In this document: positions 17,035 to 25,536 of the stretch, piece by piece
Position numbering within the stretch: the stretch's first letter is position 1
Layout of the letters: each line of letters opens with the position of its first letter
NCBI RefSeq assembly: GCF_015693305.1
Contig: NZ_CP065138.1
Coordinates: 868,001 to 932,000, forward strand
Source: Sphingobium sp. Cam5-1
GTDB taxonomy: Bacteria > Pseudomonadota > Alphaproteobacteria > Sphingomonadales > Sphingomonadaceae
DNA: 64,000 nucleotides
Reading direction: 5' to 3'
The notes under the pieces: model-generated
Database searches by the model: none
What the model was told of the DNA's origin: nothing
The model's input: the letters and a program-made list of their open reading frames with translations, nothing else
Translations under genes and position numbers: made by a program

Positions 17035-18411
17035 TCAGCCTTCCGCCCGCTGGCCCGCTCGCCATTTGCGATCGAGCTGCCAGATACCCAGCATCATCAC
17101 CAGCTGCGACAGCACCACGCCAGCGATCGAGAAAATAGGCGCAACCGCCAGTGTCAGCAGCGTCACTGCGATGATCCCCACGCCGCAGCTGCGCAGGCTC
17201 TGATGAGCAAGCGGCCGGAATGCCTTACGCGCCTGCGTCATGACGCTCATCGGCGTCTGCACGCACTGGACCAGCGACAGCAGCGCGCAGAGCCCGACGG
17301 CGATGGCGACCAGCCGCCAATCGAGCGTTGGCTTGAGGATCAGTTGCGGAAACACGAACAGCACCAGCGCCGCGAGCAGGCATGTCCCCGCCCAAAGGAA
17401 GACCAGCGCGCCCATGAAGATACGCTCGGACCTGATCGCGGCGTGATGATCGCCGCGTGCCACCGCACGGGTCATGCGCGGACGCTCCAGTTGGGTAAGT
17501 GCGGTTATGCACACATTGACGGGCCGGAAGAACAGCATGCCCACCGCGACAGGCGCAAAGGCCGTTGGCCCCGCGAGCAGAGTCACGATATAGCTGTGCG
17601 CGTTGGACGTCGCCTCGGTCGAAAGCACACCGACGAGGGTCCATCCGGATTGCTCGCGCCAGACCGGACGATAGGCGCTGATCGCCCTGGTCGGTCGCAG
17701 AGCAAAGTGCCGCCGCAAATAGGAGAGCCCGAACGGCAGCAGTCCGGCAAGGCTCGCCACCACCAGCATCGCGCCGATGCTCGCCAGATCAGCACCCGTC
17801 CGGGAGGCCACCAGAAGTCCCGCGACGATCGTCCCGGCATAGGCAAGATCGGATCGCGCCGCTCGCGCGGGCCGATGATGCGCATAGGCATTGGATCGCC
17901 CGAACCATCGCACCAGCGACAAGGTGCCCGCCAGTCCGAACATCGCCGCCGCAGCAGGGGAAGCCGTCGCCCATGCAATCGCCGCACAGATCAAACCCTG
18001 ACTAACCGCCAGCAACAGGTTCACCGGAAAGAAAAAGTCGAAAGACTTGTGATCGGCCTCATCATCCTGATTGACCGCGATCGTATAAGGCGTCGAAACC
18101 AGCGCGTTCGACAGGCTGTACCCGAACTGGATGATAACCAGCAGGAATGCCAGCGTACCGATCGCCGCGGTGCCCAGATGATGGATCGAAAACAGCTGCA
18201 CGGCCAGATGACTGACCGAAACAATAGCGGACGACAGGCTGGCCAAGCCGAAGCGGCCAAAGATGCTTCCAAGTTTCCGCACGCGCGTCTCCGGCGAGCA
18301 GGAGGACTCTTCCTCCCTCATGAGGGAGGGGGCGCGCTCCTTGTTTTCCCCCTCCCGCAAGCGGGAGGGGGTTAGGGGGTGGGCCTGCGCAACCGCCGTC
18401 CCATCAGCCAT
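17035..18411 (-). CDS. Wzx-type polysaccharide flippase (MATE/MOP superfamily) with repeat-encoded N-terminus
   Basis: Inner-membrane lipid-linked oligosaccharide translocase. From about residue 45 the protein has a dozen or more hydrophobic segments in the MOP pattern (FGLASLSSAIVSVSHLAVQL, LGTAAIGTLAFLLVIIQFGY). The first 40 residues are different: MADGTAVAQAHPLTPSRLRE and the following residues are encoded by a palindromic repeat pair (18312-18371). The ATG at 18411 overlaps the WecG stop by eight bases, as elsewhere in the operon, and no in-frame Met follows the repeat before the first membrane segment, so the repeat is probably translated. The N-terminal extension is likely cytosolic. 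Confidence 0.85.
   Translation of the reverse strand: MADGTAVAQAHPLTPSRLREGENKERAPSLMREEESSCSPETRVRKLGSIFGRFGLASLSSAIVSVSHLAVQLFSIHHLGTAAIGTLAFLLVIIQFGYSLSNALVSTPYTIAVNQDDEADHKSFDFFFPVNLLLAVSQGLICAAIAWATASPAAAAMFGLAGTLSLVRWFGRSNAYAHHRPARAARSDLAYAGTIVAGLLVASRTGADLASIGAMLVVASLAGLLPFGLSYLRRHFALRPTRAISAYRPVWREQSGWTLVGVLSTEATSNAHSYIVTLLAGPTAFAPVAVGMLFFRPVNVCITALTQLERPRMTRAVARGDHHAAIRSERIFMGALVFLWAGTCLLAALVLFVFPQLILKPTLDWRLVAIAVGLCALLSLVQCVQTPMSVMTQARKAFRPLAHQSLRSCGVGIIAVTLLTLAVAPIFSIAGVVLSQLVMMLGIWQLDRKWRAGQRAEG
18312..18371. repeat. Palindromic repeat pair inside the Wzx N-terminus
   Basis: Two hairpins: CCTCCCTCATGAGGGAGG (18312-18329) and an 11-bp perfect stem CCCCCTCCCGC-AA-GCGGGAGGGGG (18348-18371). 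The second has the same core as the palindrome inside glyS (54312-54333) and resembles the one after ppdK (58318-58343), so it is a dispersed genomic element of REP type. Confidence 0.85.
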
Positions 18412-19204
18412 GGCGATGCTTCCAGATCAGCCAAAGCGCATGGGGATTGGTCGTGATATAGCGCCAGGCCAACTGCCGCGGCCGCGTGACCATCCGGTGC
18501 AGCCACTCCAGCCCCGCATTCTGCATCCACATCGGCGCGCGCGGATAATCGCCCGTCACATAGTTGAACAGGCCGCCACAGGTGACGATCCATCCCGCCT
18601 TGATCCGGTGCCGGTTGCGGACGCAAAAGGCCTGCTCTCGCGGCTTTCCTGTACCGACCCACAGCACATCCGGCGCCGCCGCGTTGATCTCCTCGATCAG
18701 TGCATCTTCCTCTTCCGCGCTCCAGAAGCCATTGCGCCGCCCGGCCAGCTTCAGGCCGGGCGTCGCATCGGTGATCCGCCGCGCGCATTCGGCGTTCACC
18801 TTCTCCTCGCCGCCCAGCAGATAATAGCGGACATCGCCCGCAGCCGCCTGCGGCAGGCTGTCGATGAACATGTCGGTCGTGCTCGACCGGTCGGCAATCG
18901 GCGTCTTGCTAAACCAGCGTGACGCCATGACGATGATTTGCCCATCGGCATGGATCAGGTCCGCCTGAGCCAGATCGGCGCGAAAGTTCGGATCGAGGGC
19001 ATTCATGGACAGCCCCTGTCCGTTGCAGTCGAACACCAGCAACGGCGCTTCCTTCTGCATTCGGCGCAGCGGCGCCTCCCGCACCATCTTCGTAATCAGG
19101 GCGTCAAGCGAGAGGGTCGAAACCGGCACGCCGCCGACCAGCACGCTCTTGTCTTGCGGCTCGACGGACGGAAAAGGCTGGGGGATGGCTCGCTCTGCGC
19201 TCAT
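18404..19204 (-). CDS. WecG/TagA/CpsF family (GT26) glycosyltransferase
   Basis: GT26 enzyme that adds a sugar (in relatives ManNAcA, ManNAc or glucose) to a lipid-linked acceptor at the inner face of the membrane. Signatures: DLIHADGQIIVMASRWF (catalytic Asp region, near residue 82), YYLLGGEEKVNAECARRI, VLWVGTGKPREQAF and CGGLFNYVTGDYPRAPMWM, then GLEWLHRM. Length 266 aa is typical. ATGA-type overlaps join it to the CpsD-like gene before it and, by eight bases, to the Wzx gene after it. In sphingan clusters GT26 members add the second, glucuronic acid, sugar; that role with Ugd nearby is a reasonable guess only. Confidence 0.92.
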   Translation of the reverse strand: MSAERAIPQPFPSVEPQDKSVLVGGVPVSTLSLDALITKMVREAPLRRMQKEAPLLVFDCNGQGLSMNALDPNFRADLAQADLIHADGQIIVMASRWFSKTPIADRSSTTDMFIDSLPQAAAGDVRYYLLGGEEKVNAECARRITDATPGLKLAGRRNGFWSAEEEDALIEEINAAAPDVLWVGTGKPREQAFCVRNRHRIKAGWIVTCGGLFNYVTGDYPRAPMWMQNAGLEWLHRMVTRPRQLAWRYITTNPHALWLIWKHRHG

Positions 19205-20109
19205 GCAATGACCGTCCCGGCGATCGGCACGCCCTGCCGGTCCAGATCGTCGATGATGCGGCGCAAATCGGCGATCGCGGTATCGCCCCGCCGCGCCACG
19301 ATGACCACGGCGTCGAAACCCGCCAATATGCTGCCAACCGGGGTCTGCTCGCCCTTGCGCTCGGCAAGGTAGAACAGCATCGATGTTTCCTTAAGGCCCC
19401 ATCCGTTGGCCGTGTCGGCCAGCGGGCCGCGCGTGATCAGGCTCGACGCACTGCCGGAAACGCGCCCTGCGGTCATCAACCACAATCCGTCGATCGCCGT
19501 CTTGGCTGCGGGCAGCAACGCTGCGCTACCCATCAACTGTTCGGCGAGACCAGCCTTGTTCGCTACCCGGAACAGCCGGTCGAGGGACGGGTTGCCCATA
19601 TCGACGTCAATCAACATCGTCTGCCCGTCCATCTGCGCCAGTACGACGGCAAGGTTCGCGGCCATGACCGCGGCCTCATCCCCGGCATCGACGGACAGCA
19701 CCGCCAGCCGCAGTGCGGATGGATCGCCCGCCTTCGCGGCTGACCGCATCTTCGCCCGGATCGTCCTGACCTTGGCTGCATAGGGACTTGCGGGGTCGAA
19801 GGCTGCGACCACCGCCGGGTCGATCCGCTCGTCACCCGCCGGCAACAGCGAAAAGCCGCCTGCCAGCGCCGCCAGCAGATTTGCCGCCTCGGCATCCAGC
19901 GCGCCCATCTCAACAGCTGCCTCATGGAAGGCAAGGCCATGTTCGCGCGCATGCATGTCAACGCGGGTGACGTCGGATTCCGCCAGGAACCCGTGATCGA
20001 CCGCCAGCTTCGCGAGGCTCTGCTTGTCCCGTCCTCTCGGGCGTAACGCGGCGGTCCCGCCGCCGGGCATCAACTGGGGTGGGGCGCCTGCCGTGGAACG
20101 CAGTCTCAT
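19201..20109 (-). CDS. CpsD/CapB-like BY-kinase homologue lacking Walker A (probable pseudo-kinase)
   Basis: Partner of the Wzz-type protein encoded just before it. Residues about 30-85 look like the N-terminal domain of GspE/PilB proteins (AKLAVDHGFLAESDV). The region 135-302 aligns with the BY-kinase fold, but where others have PGEGKS this one has AGDEAA (about residues 142-147), so the Walker A Lys is missing; Walker A' survives as TMLIDVDMGNP (164-174) with Gly for the usual Arg, and the DTPP of Walker B is not found. There is no C-terminal Tyr cluster. ATG at 20109 overlaps the Wzz-type gene stop (ATGA). Probably a structural or regulatory subunit for chain-length control, not an active kinase. 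Confidence 0.82.
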   Translation of the reverse strand: MRLRSTAGAPPQLMPGGGTAALRPRGRDKQSLAKLAVDHGFLAESDVTRVDMHAREHGLAFHEAAVEMGALDAEAANLLAALAGGFSLLPAGDERIDPAVVAAFDPASPYAAKVRTIRAKMRSAAKAGDPSALRLAVLSVDAGDEAAVMAANLAVVLAQMDGQTMLIDVDMGNPSLDRLFRVANKAGLAEQLMGSAALLPAAKTAIDGLWLMTAGRVSGSASSLITRGPLADTANGWGLKETSMLFYLAERKGEQTPVGSILAGFDAVVIVARRGDTAIADLRRIIDDLDRQGVPIAGTVIA

Positions 20110-21464
20110 GCGGCCTCCTGCCTTTTGAGAAACCAGCCGCCCCGGGTCGGGACCGGCAGCATTTCGGTAATGACTTCCACTTCCGTCGCCTTCGCGACGC
20201 CAGCGGCGGATCGAACGCGGGGCTTCAGAATCTCGGCGATCACGACTGCCGCCACCCCGCCGATCAGGCCCAGGGCGACCCCGGCGATCAGCCACAGCAT
20301 CAGATTGGGCTTGGCGGGCATCAGCGGAACGGAAGCTTTATCCAGCAGGCTTGCATTGGGCTGCGAGATTTGGCTTTTCAGCGTGGCCTCGTTGAAGCGC
20401 TGCCGAACCGTATCGTAGGTCTGTCGCGCGGCATCCACATCCCGTTGCAGGACCATCAGTTGGTCCTGCACCTCCGACATCCGGATCATGCGATCTTCCT
20501 GGCCCGCCATGTTGGATTTGAGGTCGCCTTCACGGCGGTTTGCAGCGACGCTGTTTGCATTCACCGCACCCGCCTGGCTCGACCGCGCCGCCGCCAGCTT
20601 GGATTGCAGTTCCGACAATTGCGCATTGGCCGCGACCATGCTCGGGTGGTTCGGACCTAATGTCTTCGACAGCTCCGAAACCCGCCCGGACTGTGTCGCC
20701 ACCTGCTCCTGCAAATTCTGGACGATCAGCGATCCTTCGATGTCCGAAACGGACCCCGCGCCAGCCTTTGACCGTGCCGCCGCCGCCTCGGCCTGCGCCT
20801 GCGTCAGCTGATAGGACATGTTCTTCAGCTTTTCGGCCTCAAGGTCCATGCGGTTGATGCCGATAATGTCATGCGCCCGCTGGAAATCGGACAAACGCTT
20901 CTGCGCCAGTTCATAGCGGCGGCGCACTTCCTGCGTCTGCTCGTCGAACCATTTGGCGGAACCACGCGCGGGGGAGGCGCGCAGTTCGACCTGCTCACGC
21001 ATGTAAATCTGGGCGGCAAGGTTCGCGACTTTGGCTGCTATCGCCGGATCGGCATCCAGATACTGCAATTGCAGCACATTGCTCTGCCGTCCCGTCGTCA
21101 CGGTCAGATTGGCTCGCACCCGGTCAGCGGCTTGTTGCACACGCGCGTCCAGGGGAATGTCCTTTGGCAGGGCATCGACGAAACCGGCTTCCTTTGCCAC
21201 GGCATTGATCACCTTGGCGGATCGGATGACGTCGGTCTGCGTGCCGAGGATGCTGTCGACCTCGACCCGGACGCCAGGCTGGTTGTTGGCGTCCGTGGGG
21301 TCGGTCTGCGACAGGTCCAGCAGCAGTGAGGATGTTGCCGCATATTGGCGCGGCTGGATAAACGCCAATATGGCGATGATCAGGAACAGCGCGCCACCCA
21401 GCAGCGCTGCCGTCCGCCATCGCGCCTGCACGGCCGACAGCAGATCGATCGGGTTCATGGTCAT
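20106..21464 (-). CDS. Wzz/GumC-type polysaccharide co-polymerase
   Basis: Inner-membrane chain-length and export protein that links Wzy and Wza. An N-terminal membrane segment (about residues 17-33) precedes the Wzz domain (PRQYAATSSLLLDLSQTDPT), a long periplasmic coiled-coil region (about 150-330) and a C-terminal membrane segment (PNLMLWLIAGVALGLIGG). The cytoplasmic kinase domain of Wzc is absent and is replaced by the separate CpsD-like gene that follows. ATG at 21464 overlaps the AAA ATPase stop, with GGAG ten bases upstream; MNPID at 21458 is an alternative. Confidence 0.92.
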   Translation of the reverse strand: MTMNPIDLLSAVQARWRTAALLGGALFLIIAILAFIQPRQYAATSSLLLDLSQTDPTDANNQPGVRVEVDSILGTQTDVIRSAKVINAVAKEAGFVDALPKDIPLDARVQQAADRVRANLTVTTGRQSNVLQLQYLDADPAIAAKVANLAAQIYMREQVELRASPARGSAKWFDEQTQEVRRRYELAQKRLSDFQRAHDIIGINRMDLEAEKLKNMSYQLTQAQAEAAAARSKAGAGSVSDIEGSLIVQNLQEQVATQSGRVSELSKTLGPNHPSMVAANAQLSELQSKLAAARSSQAGAVNANSVAANRREGDLKSNMAGQEDRMIRMSEVQDQLMVLQRDVDAARQTYDTVRQRFNEATLKSQISQPNASLLDKASVPLMPAKPNLMLWLIAGVALGLIGGVAAVVIAEILKPRVRSAAGVAKATEVEVITEMLPVPTRGGWFLKRQEAA

Positions 21465-22882
21465 AGCCCGTCAACTCCTCGCAACATGGCCCGCATTTCT
21501 TCGGCGGGGGTGGGGGCGGGGGGCGTCGCTGGCACCGGCTGCTTCGCCATCAACAACAGGAACTGCGGCGCCAGCGTGTCCTCGAACATGAACAGCTCGC
21601 CACCGGGCATTGGCGTAAGGGCGGGTTCCAGCCGCCGCATCGCATCGGCCGCCTGACCTTCATTGATCGATCCGCCGCCCAGCACCTCATGGCCCAGCCG
21701 AACGAGCCGCTCGTAGGAGATGACCGACATCTGCGAAGCAGCCACGCCTGCCAGCGCGATCATCCGGCGGCTCGCATTGGCTTCCCAAAGCACGCGGCGG
21801 AACAGCGCATGGGTCGCCCCGCTCATCTCCGCCCAATCTTCCAGCGCCGACGCGAGGCCCTGCTCCACATCGGCCAGCGTCATGCGTTCGCGCCCGGCTG
21901 ATTCGGTGACGAGCGCCGCCTGCATGCCGAACAGCCGCGCATGGTATGGCGACCCCATCGCCGCCCCCGCCAGCGCATCAAGTGCGTCGGGATCAAGCCT
22001 CAACCGCGCATTGTCCGCGCAGCTCATCAACAGCCGCTCCAACTCCGGCTTTGGGATGGGCGCAACCCGCTGAGGCGCGATATGCCGCCGCAAGGACGGA
22101 TGCGCCGCGATCAGCCCATCCACATCGCCAGCGATGCCGACCAGCACCACCTGAACTGGCGAATGAATATCGGTCAGCAACTTGAGCAGCGTCGCCACAT
22201 CCGCCTTTGCCTCGTCGGACCGGACCCGGTCATACTCATCCAGGATCAAGATAGTACGCTGACGTACGTCCTCGACCAACAGGTTCGCCAACCGCGTTCC
22301 ATCAATGGTTTCATTCATTAATTTCCGCGCTTTTTCCTGCCCCCCCGGACTCATCGGCAATTCGCTCAGGAACGGCCGGAACAACGCGTCGAAGTCCGCA
22401 TCCCCGCTAGCCGACCCATAAAGCGCGATGCATCCGGCCTCATCCGCCAGATCACCAAAAACCCGCGCCAACGAAGTCTTGCCCGACCCGCGCGTTCCAA
22501 AGATCACCGCATGCTTCCGCTGAACGACAATGGCCTCGACCAGCTTTTCCAGCTCGCTATTCCGCCCCGCCAGCCCATGACGATCCGTCACCGGCATCGC
22601 CGTGCTGAAAGCGCTGTAGATGGAATCCCGCCGCAAGCTGATCGGCTTCAGGGGCGCGGCCATCGCCCCCATCGAAAGAGCGCGTGGTACATCCGTCACC
22701 TCATCTTGCTGTTGCCGGAACCCGGGCGCCACGGGCGTGTCGAGCAGCAGAGGCTCAGCCATTGTTGCGCGAGGCCCACCATTGGGAGTCTCGGCACGTG
22801 CCGTGCTGCGGCGAAAGGACAGGAGCCAGTCCCGCATGCCGCTGGACCGATCCTGCGCGAAGCCATGATCGATTGTCGTCAA
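21461..22882 (-). CDS. AAA-type ATPase encoded between wza and wzz homologues
   Basis: P-loop ATPase of about 473 aa with an N-terminal unstructured-looking 100 residues. Walker A is FGTRGSGKTS (129-137), Walker B is ILILDEYDRV (211-220), and a sensor-like stretch VVLVGIAGDVDGL follows; the C-terminal 150 residues may be a winged-helix-like region. It resembles Orc1/ExeA-type or STAND-type ATPases. The start is TTG at 22882: GGGAG lies eight bases upstream and TTGA overlaps the Wza stop; the next Met is at residue 16. AAA proteins are not standard Wzx/Wzy components. It could energise or regulate the export complex, especially as the neighbouring BY-kinase lacks Walker A. Function not established. 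Confidence 0.85.
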   Translation of the reverse strand: MTTIDHGFAQDRSSGMRDWLLSFRRSTARAETPNGGPRATMAEPLLLDTPVAPGFRQQQDEVTDVPRALSMGAMAAPLKPISLRRDSIYSAFSTAMPVTDRHGLAGRNSELEKLVEAIVVQRKHAVIFGTRGSGKTSLARVFGDLADEAGCIALYGSASGDADFDALFRPFLSELPMSPGGQEKARKLMNETIDGTRLANLLVEDVRQRTILILDEYDRVRSDEAKADVATLLKLLTDIHSPVQVVLVGIAGDVDGLIAAHPSLRRHIAPQRVAPIPKPELERLLMSCADNARLRLDPDALDALAGAAMGSPYHARLFGMQAALVTESAGRERMTLADVEQGLASALEDWAEMSGATHALFRRVLWEANASRRMIALAGVAASQMSVISYERLVRLGHEVLGGGSINEGQAADAMRRLEPALTPMPGGELFMFEDTLAPQFLLLMAKQPVPATPPAPTPAEEMRAMLRGVDGL

Positions 22883-23697
22883 AACAGCTTCTCCCGGATT
22901 ATGAGGACGTCTTCAGGCTGAACCGGATCATCCAGGTTCGCCTGTATTTCCTTGCCTCCCCGGCGTACTTTTATGCGCTTGGTAGAACCTGCGAGCGTTG
23001 GCCCTCCCGCCAGCGCGAGCGCTTGGCGGAAGCTCTGGCCCGGCGCGAACGAGAAGGCGCCAGGTTGCTGCACCTGGCCGTAGACATAAACCTTCTCGGC
23101 TGGCGGGACGAACAGGATGTCTCCAGGCTTTAGCTGGCGACTGCCCCCGACAGCCATGTCGGCGAGTGAGATGCGGACGGCACCGCTGCCATCGGCTGGC
23201 GTCAGGATGACGGCGTTGGCGCCATCCTTCGTCGAGCCGCCAGCCTTGGCAAGCATCGACGCGACCGTATAGTTGCGATCCAGCGGATAATTGCCCGCTT
23301 GAGGAACATTGCCCAGAACGGTCACAAAGCGGCTGACATAATTGCTCACCTCGACGTTGACCGAAGGATTGGCGAGGAAGCCTCCGCTCGCGTAACTGGC
23401 CGCGATTGCCTGAGCCAGTTGCGACGTCGTCTTGCCTCGCGCCTGGACCGGCCCGATCAAGGCGAGAGTGACGGTGCCGTCTGCCTTGATGCGAGTAGTG
23501 GATGACAGGTCTGGTTGACCGAAGATCGCAATCCTTACTTCGTCGTCAGGCCCCAATTGATAACCCGCATCGGCTTCGGGCTTGGCCGACGGCGGCGCAG
23601 TAGTGACCGCCATTTCGGCCGTCTGCGCGCCAGCGGGTGCTGCCGCGGCGACTGCAAGGAAGATCGAAAGGCTGGTCAGGAGAGCCTCTGCTTTCAC
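22879..23697 (-). CDS. Polysaccharide export protein (Wza/GumB-like)
   Basis: Outer-membrane/periplasmic export channel protein, 272 aa. Signal peptide 1-24 ends APAGAQ and carries no lipobox Cys, unlike classical Wza. The Poly_export domain begins YQLGPDDEVRIAIFGQPDLS (about residue 46), followed by SLBB-like segments FVTVLGNVPQAGNYPLD and VYVYGQVQQPGAFSFAPG. GTG start at 23697: AAGGAG is eight bases upstream and no in-frame ATG is close. It lies 25 bases after the barrel protein gene and begins the tightly overlapping block. The missing lipid anchor and the adjacent beta-barrel suggest the barrel may complete the channel. Confidence 0.93.
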   Translation of the reverse strand: MKAEALLTSLSIFLAVAAAAPAGAQTAEMAVTTAPPSAKPEADAGYQLGPDDEVRIAIFGQPDLSSTTRIKADGTVTLALIGPVQARGKTTSQLAQAIAASYASGGFLANPSVNVEVSNYVSRFVTVLGNVPQAGNYPLDRNYTVASMLAKAGGSTKDGANAVILTPADGSGAVRISLADMAVGGSRQLKPGDILFVPPAEKVYVYGQVQQPGAFSFAPGQSFRQALALAGGPTLAGSTKRIKVRRGGKEIQANLDDPVQPEDVLIIREKLF

Positions 23698-23722
23698 AGT
23701 TCATGCTCCTTTATGTTCGAGG

Positions 23723-24973
23723 TCAAAATCGGATCGCCGTGCCCAGTGTCACCTGGGTTCCGCTATATTCAGCCACATCCGTATCGGTGCGCCGCTTGTA
23801 GCGTTGCGCATCGAGCGAGATGTCGACGCGATCCGACAGCTTGCGTTTCAGCATCGCTCCGAACCTCTGGTTGCGGTCGGCGGTTATGGAAAATGGCCGC
23901 AAAGCGGGGTCCTGGCGGAACCTGCGCCGCTCCAGTTCGCCGTAGAGTCCGGCCGAGGTGAGCTCTGAAATGTTGAACTCGCCTTCCAGTCGATATCTGG
24001 TCCGGATGGCAAAACCACTGGCTATCAGGCTGTCGTTAACAATGCTGCGTTCTGTCGTGGCTGTCAGTTTGAGCCGGGGAACGATGCTGGTTGAAATACT
24101 CACATCCCAGCCTAGGCCGTCATAATTGCCAACGGCTGCCGAATCGCTGCTCACATCCAGCCAGCGCACCTCGGCATCAAGTTGCGTGATTGGAGACACC
24201 GCACGCTTGAACCGCAGGCCATAGCTATTGGTTCGATTTTCGATGCCAAGGTTGTTTCGGTCGCTGTTCACGCGCTCGTAAAAGGCGGTCAGCGTACCGA
24301 GGCTCGGCATGTTATAGCCGATCCCGGCTACAAATGTGTCGCTCGTCTGATCCGCATAATCGAAGGCGTTATCGTTGCGTGTCATGTCGCGACGGTAGGA
24401 TGCCACCGGGAACAGGCCCGGGCGCTCGCAACTCAGGTCTGCGCCAAAAGTGGTGAACCGCTGCAGATTTTCCGTTTGCTGATTGATGTCGCCATAATCG
24501 GCGCGCTGCTGCCTGTAAGATGCAACGGGCGTGATGGAACAGGTCGCGCCAAAACGAATGATTGCCTTCGCTTCGGCATCGAGCCGCAATTTGCTGCGCT
24601 GCCCTTCTGAAATAAACCGATCATAGCCGACCCGGCCTCTCAGCAGCAGGTCATGTCGTCCTATCGGCTTTCCATAAGTCAGTTCAGCCCAAGGCGTTAC
24701 GATGATGTCGTCGGTGGGATTCTCCAGCCGATCATCCACACGATAAACATTGTCGTCATATAGAAGGTCGACGCCAGCCGTCGCATGGAGGCCCATCGTC
24801 TTGAGCCGTGAAGCGTCATCGACTGTCGCCGTCTGAGCGCTGACTGGGCAGGGCAGAGCCGTGAGCGCAGCACAGCTTAGGGCTGCGGCAACCACCCGAG
24901 TGACCGGAGAAAGATCATGACATGCAGGCGCGTTAAAGCGCCTCCAAAAATGTGGAGTGTAAGTGATAACCAA
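23723..24973 (-). CDS. Outer-membrane beta-barrel protein of the EPS locus
   Basis: Predicted outer-membrane barrel of about 416 aa with a signal peptide (VVAAALSCAALTALPCPVSAQ) and many alternating amphipathic strands, ending with a C-terminal aromatic residue (TLGTAIRF) as expected for Bam-dependent insertion. It resembles the BBP2-type barrels found in sphingan and XrtA-less EPS clusters. Start: TTG at 24973 with AAAGGG eight bases upstream, giving a long n-region; a GTG about 27 codons later would give a conventional signal peptide. It directly precedes the Wza-like gene and is likely a channel or secretin-like partner for it. Confidence 0.8.
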   Translation of the reverse strand: MVITYTPHFWRRFNAPACHDLSPVTRVVAAALSCAALTALPCPVSAQTATVDDASRLKTMGLHATAGVDLLYDDNVYRVDDRLENPTDDIIVTPWAELTYGKPIGRHDLLLRGRVGYDRFISEGQRSKLRLDAEAKAIIRFGATCSITPVASYRQQRADYGDINQQTENLQRFTTFGADLSCERPGLFPVASYRRDMTRNDNAFDYADQTSDTFVAGIGYNMPSLGTLTAFYERVNSDRNNLGIENRTNSYGLRFKRAVSPITQLDAEVRWLDVSSDSAAVGNYDGLGWDVSISTSIVPRLKLTATTERSIVNDSLIASGFAIRTRYRLEGEFNISELTSAGLYGELERRRFRQDPALRPFSITADRNQRFGAMLKRKLSDRVDISLDAQRYKRRTDTDVAEYSGTQVTLGTAIRF

Positions 24974-25130
24974 ATGTGCAACCCTTTATTGCATTGCAGC
25001 AATCAGGGCATGCTAGGCGCCTTTGCGGGCAAAACGAACCTCTTAACCTGCAGCTTGTCGCGACTATGCCACGCTTCGTTTCATCGTGAAAACGAGCGAT
25101 CGTCGGCGCTTTGTTGCGGTCGAGGACTGT

Positions 25131-25183
25131 TAATCTGCCAGCAAGGTATCAAACAAGATGCCGTTCATCTGGCAGCAAGATTA
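25131..25183. repeat. Imperfect inverted repeat between the 63-aa gene and the barrel gene
   Basis: TAATCTGCCAG (25131-25141) and CTGGCAG followed by AGATTA (25169-25183) form an interrupted inverted repeat. The same stretch contains near-direct copies of CTTGCTG-x-CAG. It lies 14 bases past the stop of the small gene, so attenuation or partial termination is possible; no U tract. The rest of 24974-25196 shows no gene. Confidence 0.35.
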
Positions 25184-25196
25184 GGCCGGGTCCCAA

Positions 25197-25388
25197 TCAG
25201 ACCAAATACCAGATGATCGAACAGGTTGCAGCTGCGAAGGTGACGATCCCTGCCCAACGGGACAGAATTTCGATGCCGCGATCGGCGCGATCCGCGAAGG
25301 ATGAATACGCCAGTTTGGACGCACAATCCTTGTTGTTATCAAAGGAAGAATGTTGCGCAACGGCAACCGGCGCAAGATCGTCTGCCAC
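25197..25388 (-). CDS. Small tail-anchored membrane protein, paralogue of the 76-aa protein at 27219-27449
   Basis: Not a family I recognise. 63 aa; soluble N-terminal 40 residues, then ILSRWAG followed by a single C-terminal membrane segment (IVTFAAATCSIIWYLV). The C-terminal 35 residues align with the small gene upstream of the priming transferase: both have a Y-S/E-S-x-A spacing, (I/F)LSRWAG, a hydrophobic run and a Trp near the end. GTG start at 25388 with GGCGG about nine bases upstream. It lies between the priming transferase and the barrel gene in the same direction. The conserved block in two independent copies argues for a real gene; function unknown. Confidence 0.6.
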   Translation of the reverse strand: MADDLAPVAVAQHSSFDNNKDCASKLAYSSFADRADRGIEILSRWAGIVTFAAATCSIIWYLV

Positions 25389-25536
25389 GTAATTTGTCCG
25401 CCCTGTTCAAGATAGCAGACATATCCTATTTTACGCTTAACAAATAGTTCATGTACGCGCCCAGCGTCACTCATTCCGTCGCAAATTCAATGAGGTGGTG
25501 CAAAAATCCTACGTAGAGGGCGACACCGCCTGCCCT

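Noticed and set aside
17002..18375. 457-codon frame antisense to the flippase
   Set aside because: Arg/His/Gln-rich, low-complexity product opposite a clear Wzx; its C-terminus even reads through the palindromic repeat.
25181..25474. 97-codon minus-strand frame overlapping the 63-aa gene
   Set aside because: Different frame from the SRWAG-containing product; only the 63-aa frame has a paralogue in the window.
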